A stretch of DNA of 9,926 nucleotides from NCBI GenBank assembly GCA_964548595.1, contig CAZJQO010000024.1, positions 1 through 9,926 of the forward strand, in the 5' to 3' direction. Position 1 is the first letter of the stretch, and the number at the start of each line of letters is the position of its first letter. Below are positions 1 to 5,421 of this stretch, in pieces. A model generated the notes under the pieces. The model was given only the letters and a program-made list of their open reading frames with translations. It was not told the origin of the DNA and searched no databases. The position numbers and the translations under genes are program-made. This DNA comes from JAJYVH01 sp964548595. Its GTDB lineage: Archaea; Micrarchaeota; Micrarchaeia; Micrarchaeales; CABMGC01.

Positions 1-27
1 TTCCATACCAATCAACTTGTTTCGTTT

Positions 28-64
28 GGGAAGCCCACGAATTTATTCGTGGGAGGATGTCACT
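28..64 (+). repeat. IS200/IS605-type right-end hairpin, copy 1
   Basis: A 37-bp unit begins GGGAAGCCC and ends GGAGGATGTCACT. Its core is a perfect 9-bp inverted repeat (34-42 with 45-53) around a 2-bp centre. This layout, with GAAGCCC before the stem and GAGGATGTCAC after it, resembles the right end of archaeal IS200/IS605/IS1341 elements, where the sequence also forms the 3' end of the TnpB guide (omega) RNA. A second copy at 987-1023 matches at 34 of 37 positions. No tnpB is visible, but the unit is 28 bp from the left edge, so one could lie just outside. The repeat and hairpin are seen directly; the family assignment comes from memory of such ends. Confidence 0.7.
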
Positions 65-94
65 TCTTGCACTACATATATACTGGGGCATTCG

Positions 95-952
95 ATGAAA
101 GTATACAGCTCCAAGGGGGGCAAGCTCGTAATCTATCTTCCTTTCGAAGTTACTAAGCAGCTTGAGCTGAAGGGCGACGAGGAAGTGGATTTCTTCAGGC
201 TCAACAACAAGGCCTTCATATTTGCGAAGAAAGGCGACATATCGGAGATGCTGCTTAATATTACAAAGAGTTCGGGCAAGTGGACAATGACGCCTGGGGC
301 GAGCAGGAGCAACATAGCGAACCTCACGCTGCCCGAAATAAAAGTGCTGAGGATGCTAGACACGCTCAGGTATGCGGACAGGACGCCAGCAAAGGTCTCC
401 GGGATCCTGAACGAGCAGGAGAAGAAGGTGCTGCAGGGGCTCATGGGCAAACGCGTCGTCTGGCTCTTCAAGGGCGATTACAGCATAGACAGGGGCGTTT
501 ACCAGAAATTCATAATGGGAAGCAGGGCCAAACACGAGGAGCGGAAGCACGAAGCGGAAGCGGGCACCGAAGAGGCGCCTGCGGTCGAGGCTCCGCTGCT
601 GCCCATCGGGGTGGAGAACGAGAACATAGGCAGGCTCGAGAAAGAGGGCTTCGTGGTGCTTCAGACGCAGCCAGAGGCGATGAGCCTGTCTGCCGCACTT
701 GAGGACAGCATAAGGTCGGGAAAGGTGCTCGGCATACGCGCATTCAACAGGAAGTTCTACATAGTACTCAGGAGCTTCTTCGACAAGAACAGCGGCAAGG
801 TGATAAAGGAGCTGAAGCAGGGGCCGAAGAAAACAGAGGATGTGGCGAAGAGCGCCGGGCTCGATGAGGACGGGGTAAGGGCTATGCTCTACCTGCTCTC
901 CGAGCAGGGAGATGTAAGCGAGAGGAGGAAGGACGTCTTTACTCTAATCTGA
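95..952 (+). CDS. AbrB-like plus winged-helix putative transcription regulator
   Basis: This 285-residue soluble protein is probably DNA-binding. Residues 1-46 resemble an AbrB/SpoVT swapped-hairpin domain: a short strand, then KLVIYLPFEVTKQLELK and a second strand pair ending FIFAKKGD. Residues about 77-130 have a winged-helix pattern (LPEIKVLRMLDTL... then a putative recognition helix and VVWLFKG wing). A charged linker follows (about 145-170). Residues about 237-285 form a second winged-helix-like unit (VIKELKQGPKKTEDVAKSAGL...). The ATG at 95 is chosen because the AbrB-like fold starts there; a weak GGGG lies 6 nt upstream. The frame is also open to the left edge through the repeat at 28-64, so an ATG at 17 or an upstream fusion cannot be excluded. 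The gene stands alone on its strand between two repeat copies. Its targets are unknown and the domain calls are by eye. Confidence 0.7.
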   Translation: MKVYSSKGGKLVIYLPFEVTKQLELKGDEEVDFFRLNNKAFIFAKKGDISEMLLNITKSSGKWTMTPGASRSNIANLTLPEIKVLRMLDTLRYADRTPAKVSGILNEQEKKVLQGLMGKRVVWLFKGDYSIDRGVYQKFIMGSRAKHEERKHEAEAGTEEAPAVEAPLLPIGVENENIGRLEKEGFVVLQTQPEAMSLSAALEDSIRSGKVLGIRAFNRKFYIVLRSFFDKNSGKVIKELKQGPKKTEDVAKSAGLDEDGVRAMLYLLSEQGDVSERRKDVFTLI

Positions 953-1143
953 AACAGTATCTTTATCTTTAATCTGCTTGCACGCCGGGAAGCCCACAAA
1001 TTCATTCGCGGGAGGATGTCACTGGCAATGCAGCACGATTTACAAAAATGAGCCTTTTGCTGCGATTCCAAGCTTAACTCTGCGGAGCGGGAAATAACAC
1101 ATGCTTCAGCAATTGGAGTGTGCAACCAGAGGGGCAGACAGGC
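953..1143. other. Intergenic region between convergent genes
   Basis: The region separates the end of the AbrB-like gene from the end of secG on the other strand. Its only clear element is the second right-end-like repeat (987-1023). A run of five A at 1044-1048 reads as T5 on the minus strand about 100 nt past the secG stop and could be an archaeal oligo-T terminator, but it is weak. I see no supported gene here: the minus-strand reading frame across 889-1125 has no recognisable domain and includes the repeat. Confidence 0.5.
987..1023 (+). repeat. IS200/IS605-type right-end hairpin, copy 2 (decayed)
   Basis: This 37-bp unit matches the copy at 28-64 except at three positions, in the same orientation. 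Two of the differences fall in the stem and turn a G-C and an A-T pair into A-C mismatches; the third is in the central dinucleotide. The stem is therefore weakened while the flanks GGGAAGCCC and GGGAGGATGTCACT are unchanged. No transposase or tnpB gene is attached, so this is best read as a solo remnant of an IS200/IS605-type end. It begins 34 bp after the stop of the AbrB-like gene. Confidence 0.65.
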
Positions 1144-1296
1144 TCAGATCGGTGCCAGGTGGTCCAGCACTATTACCACCACAGCAAAGATCGCGACTAT
1201 GATCAGAAGAGTCTTAGCGCTTATCTTCGGGCCCTTCTCCGGTGCGTCGTAGAAGCTGAGTATTCCAGCCGACTGCTGCGGCGTGTACAATGCCAT
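1144..1296 (-). CDS. secG: Preprotein translocase subunit Sec61-beta (SecG)
   Basis: This 50-residue tail-anchored membrane protein is the small non-essential subunit of the archaeal SecYE-beta protein-conducting channel. The family pattern is clear: a short cytosolic N-terminus, the conserved segment SAGILSFYDAPEKGPKISAK (residues 9-28), then one transmembrane helix (about 29-45) ending just before a short tail, LDHLAPI. The match to the archaeal consensus (aGLirYf...giKisP, then hydrophobic) and the length of about 50 are typical. The ATG at 1296 is supported by GTGA on the minus strand 5 nt upstream (1302-1305). It follows the ABC-exporter cluster on the same strand after 251 bp and probably has its own promoter. 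It is easy to miss because of its size. Confidence 0.88.
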   Translation of the reverse strand: MALYTPQQSAGILSFYDAPEKGPKISAKTLLIIVAIFAVVVIVLDHLAPI

Positions 1297-1348
1297 TCGT
1301 TTCACTTTGCGCCAGCGCGTGAGCCTGCCCTTTGCGGGTGCCTGACAC

Positions 1349-1378
1349 TTGTATATTGGAACAGCGGCTATTAAAAAT
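1349..1378 (-). promoter_or_regulatory. Candidate secG promoter region
   Basis: Two TATA-like stretches precede secG on the minus strand: ATTTTTAATAG (1368-1378) and CCAATATACAAG (1349-1360). Starting 25-27 bp downstream of either would give a 5' leader of roughly 30-50 nt containing the GTGA ribosome binding site. The distal stretch lies inside a 6-bp inverted repeat, GGCTAT/ATAGCC (1366-1371 with 1380-1385), that may or may not matter. Which box is used cannot be told from sequence. Confidence 0.4.
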
Positions 1379-1479
1379 GATAGCCAATGAACGTCTCGGC
1401 TGACGGGTCTGCCGCAGTGTTGACCATCGAGAGCAACTAGCCGAAAACCAGAAGCTGAGAGTAGCTGCTACAGTTACGG

Positions 1480-1524
1480 GCAGGGTGGTCGGGTGCCTGC
1501 AGGCACGCCCTGGACCGCCCCTGC
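1480..1524. other. Strong GC-rich hairpin downstream of the surface-protein gene
   Basis: The outer arms are GCAGGG...GGTC (1480-1490) and GGAC..CCCCTGC (1512-1524), pairing over about ten base pairs with one bulge or wobble. They enclose a perfect 14-bp palindrome, GTGCCTGCAGGCAC (1493-1506). The structure lies 24-68 nt beyond the stop of the minus-strand surface-protein gene. It has no following T-run on that strand, so it is not a classical intrinsic terminator. It may be an mRNA 3'-end stabiliser, a processing site or part of a small RNA. I find no conserved motif of SRP RNA, RNase P RNA or tRNA in the flanking 1386-1547. Confidence 0.5.
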
Positions 1525-1547
1525 GTCCTGCCGAGCTGCCTTGCACG

Positions 1548-2753
1548 TCACTTCTTCTTCGCCTGCCTTCTCGCACGCGAGCTAACCTTGTAGATGACCA
1601 GCACCATCACCACCACTGCAACGATTGCGGCTATTATCAGCTCTGTGCTGCTCGCGGCGCTGCCCACACCGACGAAGAAGTTGCTGCTTGCGGTGAACTG
1701 CTGGTTAGCTGCCCCGTTGGCCTGCTTCCACTCCTCGAAAATGGTAACAGGGTAGTTGCCGCTGATTCCCGACGAGTCAATGCTGACAAGGAAGGTCACG
1801 TTTGCGGACGCACCCGCGGCCAAACCGCCTACGTATGCTGTGCCTGCCACCGGAGTGACCGGATACGTGGTCTCCAGGGTAAGCTCAAGCTGCTGGGCCG
1901 TTGTTGTGCCCGTGTTGGTTATCTTGTAGCTCACGGGCACGTCAGCGCTGCCTATGCCGAGGTTGCCGCCCACGTACGTGAAGTTGAACTCTGCCGAAGG
2001 CGCTACAGAGAGATTGATTTGCTGCACGCTGGAGAAGCTCCGGGTCAGGGTTGACGAATAATACATTGCGCTCGCTGACAGGCTGCTGCCACCAGATCCC
2101 TTGGCCGCCACCAGCAGCGGCTCTTCGGCGGTGGAGCCCGCGGTGAGGTTGGATATGAAGAAGGTGCTGACAGAGCTGAGTATGTCGAGCCCATCCCCGC
2201 TGGTAACAGCCACCGTAACGTTCCTGGCCGTTCCATAGCCCGTGTTCTCTATATAAAGCTCGATGGTCTGGTTGTAGCCGGAGTAGAGCGCGGACGGCTG
2301 CGGGCTCGACGCAACAACGGTTATCACAGGCCTGTTCTGCACGTAGAAGCTGACAGGCATGACCGCTGTAGCCACGGCGGCCTCTGATCCGAGCGCCATG
2401 TAGGTTGCGTTGAAATCGATCGTGTAGGTGCCTGAGGGCGTCGTGTTAGGTATGGCGAACGTGTAGGTAAGGTATTTGTAGTTAAGCCCGGAGCTGACCT
2501 GGCCCACTATGATGCTGCCTGCCGGCGAAACGTTCAGTATGGGATACCTGCTTGCCGCCTGCAGGTCCACGTCGCTCAGGAATCCGCCGTACGAATTGTA
2601 TAGCCTGAACGTTATAGTAGCGTTGCTGCCTGCAACAACCGGGTTGGGCGATACCGAGACGTTCGCGAGCGTGAGCGCACCAGTGTACTGCGCGCCCGCC
2701 ATTCCGCTTGACATCAGCACGATGGCAAGCACCAAGAAGACTTTTGTTCTCAT
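1548..2753 (-). CDS. Secreted, membrane-anchored surface protein (COG1361-like)
   Basis: This 401-residue protein is predicted to be exported. Residues 1-21 form a signal peptide (MRTKVFLVLAIVLMSSGMAGA, cleavage likely before QYTG). The exterior part holds about three beta-sandwich units of the CARDB/NEW3 type at about residues 25-135, 140-240 and 245-360. Each has the pattern 'NPVVAGSNATITFRLYN' or 'ITNTGTTTAQQLELTLE'. N-glycosylation-type N-x-S/T sites are abundant. A C-terminal helix (about 372-388) and a basic tail (RARRQAKKK) anchor it with the C-end in the cytosol. GGTGA lies 5 nt before the ATG. It begins 28 nt after the permease gene. In archaea, COG1361-type proteins often sit beside DrrAB-like ABC transporters, so a role as exporter partner or exported product is inferred. 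The exact function is unknown. Confidence 0.75.
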   Translation of the reverse strand: MRTKVFLVLAIVLMSSGMAGAQYTGALTLANVSVSPNPVVAGSNATITFRLYNSYGGFLSDVDLQAASRYPILNVSPAGSIIVGQVSSGLNYKYLTYTFAIPNTTPSGTYTIDFNATYMALGSEAAVATAVMPVSFYVQNRPVITVVASSPQPSALYSGYNQTIELYIENTGYGTARNVTVAVTSGDGLDILSSVSTFFISNLTAGSTAEEPLLVAAKGSGGSSLSASAMYYSSTLTRSFSSVQQINLSVAPSAEFNFTYVGGNLGIGSADVPVSYKITNTGTTTAQQLELTLETTYPVTPVAGTAYVGGLAAGASANVTFLVSIDSSGISGNYPVTIFEEWKQANGAANQQFTASSNFFVGVGSAASSTELIIAAIVAVVVMVLVIYKVSSRARRQAKKK

Positions 2754-2781
2754 TTTTTCACCATATTAGCGTAAATGCGAG

Positions 2782-3909
2782 CTAGACCTGCTCGCTAGTG
2801 TTCCTGAAAAGCAGGACGGCCACAGCTACCATGACGGCTGCAAACGCAAGCAGCACACCGGAATCAAAGGCGAAAGTGCTGAGCGGCAATGAGCCGCTTA
2901 TCATTATTGTGCGCACAGCGTTCACCGCGTACGTAAGCGGGTCTACGGTCGCTATTGGTTGGATCAGTGAGGGCAGGAGGTTGACCGGTATGAAGGCTCC
3001 TGCAAGGAATGCGAGAGGCAGGGTGAGCGTCTGCGCTACAAACGCATAGGTCTGTATCTGCTTCATCCTGACAGCCAACGCTATGGAGAGGGCGCCGAAG
3101 CCCAGGCCCACAAGCAGCACAAACCACAACAGCTCAAAGAAGCCAAGCAGGCCTGCGGCGATGCTTGCCCCCAGGGCAAGGCCTATGGCCAAGCCTATAT
3201 ACGCGCTGAAGACAGACTGGAAGGTACCGTAGATTATCTTGCTGAGCAGTATTGAGAACTTGTCTATCGGCGTGACCAGGAACGCTTTCAGGTTTCCGAG
3301 CTGCCTGTCGCTCAACATAGTGAAGCCGCTGGAAAATACTGCACCGAATGAAGCCACCAGTATGACTATGCCCCCGACAACAAAGGTTTCATAGTTGCTG
3401 CCAGCTCCCACGGCGTAGTTCGTGACCACAGGTACGGGATCCTGACCCGCTGCCGGCGCGCTTGCCAATACTTCTCCGGTGCCGAGCTCCGCCGCGGCTG
3501 CCTTCACTGTGCTCTCCACCACCTCCAGTTCAAGCGGTTGTGTATTTGTTAGGTACACGTATACGCTTGGCTTATTCGCGGCTGCGATGGAGAAGCCGGG
3601 TGGCACGACTATGACTGCGGCAACCTTGCCCTGGTCAAGCAGTGACATTGCCTGCTCCTCGGTAGTGTAGCTCGCTACCAGCAGCGCGTTGCCAGAACTC
3701 AGCAGACTGATGAAGCTCAGCGACAGCGGCCCATTATCATAGTTTACCAGCGCCACAGGCACGTTCTTCGATGAATTGCCCAGGCTGCCAAGCAGCAGTA
3801 TGAAGATTATGGGAAAGATGAGCATGCGTATTACGTTGGTATTGAAGTTCTTCCTGAAGATGAGCATCTCCCTGCTGAAAAGCACGTATGTGTCGCTCAA
3901 TAGGCTCAT
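2782..3909 (-). CDS. ABC-2 type transporter permease (DrrB/NatB-like)
   Basis: This 375-residue membrane subunit would pair with the ATPase encoded just upstream to export a drug, lipid or similar amphiphile. It has one N-terminal helix (about residues 25-42, RMLIFPIIFILLLGSL), a large extracytoplasmic domain (about 45-170), then about five helices. The family signature lies before the last helix: AGAFIPVNLLPSLIQPIA followed by DPLTYAVNAVRTI. The ATG at 3909 is preferred over a TTG at 3954 because AGGTGA lies 4 nt upstream and the extra 15 residues overlap the ATPase gene and look unlike this family. The ATPase stop lies inside that SD and only 4 nt separate the genes, suggesting coupled translation. 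The substrate is not evident. Confidence 0.88.
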   Translation of the reverse strand: MSLLSDTYVLFSREMLIFRKNFNTNVIRMLIFPIIFILLLGSLGNSSKNVPVALVNYDNGPLSLSFISLLSSGNALLVASYTTEEQAMSLLDQGKVAAVIVVPPGFSIAAANKPSVYVYLTNTQPLELEVVESTVKAAAAELGTGEVLASAPAAGQDPVPVVTNYAVGAGSNYETFVVGGIVILVASFGAVFSSGFTMLSDRQLGNLKAFLVTPIDKFSILLSKIIYGTFQSVFSAYIGLAIGLALGASIAAGLLGFFELLWFVLLVGLGFGALSIALAVRMKQIQTYAFVAQTLTLPLAFLAGAFIPVNLLPSLIQPIATVDPLTYAVNAVRTIMISGSLPLSTFAFDSGVLLAFAAVMVAVAVLLFRNTSEQV

Positions 3910-3913
3910 GGGG

Positions 3914-4921
3914 TCACCTGCCTCCGCGGAGCATGAAGCCACCCCGGCCCGCAACGTAATCGCCAGCAGTATCTCGCACAGCAGAGCCAGTGAGCTTCAG
4001 AAACACATCATCTATGGTTGGCTCGTGCATGCTAACGTTCTCTATGGGCAGCTTCTTTGAGAGGAACTCCTGCGTCAGTTTCTCTATCTTCTCCACTGCG
4101 TTGGAGCCGCCAGGCGCAACTACCTTGTTGGAAAGCACCTGAGGCTCAAGACCCACTTTCTTGAACATCGCCGCCACTCTGTCGAGCAGTTCCTTGGCTG
4201 CAGAGACCTCTATGACCCTACTCATGCCTGTTTTCTGCCTCAGCTCGCCCGGTGTGCCGAGCGCTATCAGTTTGCCGTGGTCCATTATGCCTATCCTGTT
4301 GCAGAGCTGGTCCGCCTCCTCCAGATACTGCGTGGTAAGCAGTATCGTAACGCCCTGCTCCTTGTTTATGCGCCTCAGCAGCGCCCATATCTTACTCTTG
4401 TTCTGCACGTCCAGGCCTGTCGTTGGCTCGTCAAGCAGCAATATCTGCGGAGCATGCATCAGCGCCTTTGATGTTTCCAGCCTGCGCTTCATGCCGCCGG
4501 AGAATGTGCCCGCATACGAATTCCTGAATTCCTTCAGGTCGGCAAGGTCCAGTGCGAAGTCTATGTTCTTCTTCAGCTCGGGCTCCTGTATGTGGTAGAG
4601 CTTGCCGAATATCATCAGGTTCTGCTCCGCGGTTAGCTCCGGCTCCACCACTGTTTCCTGGGTAACTACGCCCATGTTCCTCTTCGCCACGTCGGGTTTA
4701 TCCCGCATGTTTATGCCGCCAACGAGCACGGTGCCCGAGGTTGGCTGAAACAGGCCTAGCAGCATGTTAATAGTGGTGCTCTTGCCAGCTCCGTTCGGGC
4801 CCAGGAGCCCGAAGATCTCACCCTTCTTTATCTTCAGGTCCACCCCGTTGACGGCTGCAAGCTCGCCGAACCTCTTCACCAACCCGGTAAGCTCTATAGC
4901 ATATTCACTCAGCGAAAGCAC
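3914..4921 (-). CDS. ABC transporter ATP-binding protein, DrrA type
   Basis: This 335-residue cytosolic ATPase powers the adjacent ABC-2 permease. Motifs in order: Walker A GPNGAGKST (41-49), Q-loop Gln88, signature FSGGM (140-144), Walker B LLLDEP with Glu165, D-loop GLD (169-171). The switch position is Gln198 in TTQYLEEAD instead of the usual His. That TTQYLEEAD form is characteristic of DrrA-type drug-export ATPases, so it points to the subfamily and not to loss of function. Residues about 225-320 match the DrrA C-terminal domain, including EPTIDDVFLKLTG. The start is a GTG at 4921 that overlaps the end of the PadR gene by 17 bp; no in-frame ATG lies near. GTG use and overlap suggest translational coupling. 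Confidence 0.92.
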   Translation of the reverse strand: MLSLSEYAIELTGLVKRFGELAAVNGVDLKIKKGEIFGLLGPNGAGKSTTINMLLGLFQPTSGTVLVGGINMRDKPDVAKRNMGVVTQETVVEPELTAEQNLMIFGKLYHIQEPELKKNIDFALDLADLKEFRNSYAGTFSGGMKRRLETSKALMHAPQILLLDEPTTGLDVQNKSKIWALLRRINKEQGVTILLTTQYLEEADQLCNRIGIMDHGKLIALGTPGELRQKTGMSRVIEVSAAKELLDRVAAMFKKVGLEPQVLSNKVVAPGGSNAVEKIEKLTQEFLSKKLPIENVSMHEPTIDDVFLKLTGSAVRDTAGDYVAGRGGFMLRGGR

Positions 4922-5282
4922 CCCGGATCAATGAAGAAGCTTCTTTTGTGAACTTGAAGAACATCCTTCTGAACTCTTTTGCCAGCGCTTTGCCCTTCGG
5001 CGTTAAGCGGTACACTTTCTGCACCTTGTTGCCCGCCAGCACCATCCTGCTCCTCACGTAGCCCTTGTGCTCCAGTGAGTTAAGCAGGTTGTAGAGCTCG
5101 CTCTTGTCTACGCTGCGCATCATTGGGTGCCTGCTCGCCCTGAACCTCTTGAGCAGCGCATACGGATGTGTGCTCTTCTTCTCTATATGCATCAGCACTA
5201 TTACCGTGCGCACGTTCTTCAGCATGTCCTTTCCCATCTTGCCGAAAGCCTTGAAGGGCGCGGTGTGCTCACTGTTCTGCAT
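4905..5282 (-). CDS. PadR-family transcriptional regulator
   Basis: This 125-residue winged-helix protein is the first gene of the exporter operon. Residues about 18-100 carry the PadR pattern: a first helix (MLKNVRTVIVLMHIEKK), the Y-A-L-L-K-R-F segment, the recognition region (DKSELYNLLNSLEHKGYVRS) and the wing ending KVYRLTPKGKALAKEF. A helical C-terminus (about 101-125) would dimerise. PadR proteins commonly sit upstream of, and repress, DrrAB-like exporters, releasing DNA when a ligand binds. No ribosome binding site precedes the ATG at 5282, and a TATA box about 28 bp upstream predicts a leaderless mRNA. An 18-bp perfect dyad between the two fits autorepression. Confidence 0.88.
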   Translation of the reverse strand: MQNSEHTAPFKAFGKMGKDMLKNVRTVIVLMHIEKKSTHPYALLKRFRASRHPMMRSVDKSELYNLLNSLEHKGYVRSRMVLAGNKVQKVYRLTPKGKALAKEFRRMFFKFTKEASSLIRGAFAE

Positions 5283-5286
5283 GCTA

Positions 5287-5304
5287 TAGTTTAGAACTAG
5301 ACTA
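5287..5304. promoter_or_regulatory. Candidate PadR operator dyad
   Basis: The 18-bp interrupted palindrome has the form TAGT-n-TAG-nn-CTA-n-ACTA, with all seven arm pairs complementary and the axis between 5295 and 5296. It lies between the padR TATA box and the padR start codon, over the expected transcription start, where a bound dimer would block RNA polymerase. The symmetry and position are seen directly. Binding by the neighbouring PadR is an inference from how such operons are usually autoregulated. Confidence 0.6.
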
Positions 5305-5305
5305 A

Positions 5306-5314
5306 TTTAAATAT
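5306..5314 (-). promoter_or_regulatory. TATA box of the padR-exporter operon
   Basis: On the minus strand the sequence reads ATATTTAAA, close to the archaeal TATA consensus. Its centre is about 28 bp before the padR ATG, so transcription would begin at or within a few bases of the start codon. This agrees with the lack of any Shine-Dalgarno sequence there. Confidence 0.55.
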
Positions 5315-5363
5315 TATCATGGTCAGATTTTAGAAAGGGCGGTTCCCACTCCTGAACAATAGC

Positions 5364-5378
5364 ACTATTAATATTATA
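5364..5378 (+). promoter_or_regulatory. Candidate TATA box of leuS
   Basis: The AT-rich stretch CACTATTAATATTATA lies 30-44 bp before the preferred leuS ATG. A start 25-27 bp downstream would fall near 5395-5400, giving a leader of about 10 nt with no ribosome binding site. The box is surrounded by other AT-rich sequence, so the exact position is uncertain. Confidence 0.42.
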
Positions 5379-5387
5379 TGAGAATAG

Positions 5388-5421
5388 GCATAGTTCGTCG
5401 TGCTTGCATGATAAACTATGC
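5388..5421 (+). promoter_or_regulatory. Inverted repeat enclosing the leuS start codon
   Basis: GCATAGTT (5388-5395) and AACTATGC (5414-5421) are perfect complements 18 nt apart, with the leuS ATG (5408) in the loop. An extra G-T pair (5387 with 5422) extends the stem. If transcription starts upstream of 5388, the mRNA would present the start codon in a hairpin loop. If it starts near 5395-5400, as the TATA box suggests, the repeat could act only as a DNA site. The second arm is also coding sequence (codons 3-5). Confidence 0.4.

Noticed and set aside
28..1023. The two 37-bp units as a CRISPR array
   Set aside because: There are only two copies 960 bp apart with a gene between them; no regular spacers and no cas genes are present.
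889..1125. Minus-strand reading frame of 78 codons over the end of the AbrB-like gene
   Set aside because: It overlaps the coding end of the regulator and the right-end repeat; it has no ribosome binding site and no recognisable domain.
1120..1374. Plus-strand reading frame of 84 codons opposite secG
   Set aside because: It is the antisense of the clearly recognisable secG and its translation matches no known pattern.
1386..1547. Possible SRP RNA, RNase P RNA or tRNA in the structured gap
   Set aside because: Although hairpins are present (also GTAGC-T-GCTAC at 1461-1471), I find no tRNA T-arm motif, no SRP helix-8 motif and no RNase P core motif.
1214..1576. Minus-strand reading frame of 120 codons across the secG region and the gap before the surface-protein gene
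   Set aside because: It overlaps secG in another frame, has a low-complexity Arg/Ser-rich translation without any domain, and spans the hairpin and the end of the next gene.
3910..3954. TTG start of the permease at 3954
   Set aside because: It would overlap the ATPase gene by 41 bp with no ribosome binding site; the ATG at 3909 has AGGTGA just upstream and gives the usual permease N-terminus.
5378..5407. ATG at 5378 as the leuS start
   Set aside because: It lies inside or next to the likely TATA box and adds ten residues not typical of archaeal LeuRS; the ATG at 5408 gives the normal N-terminus.
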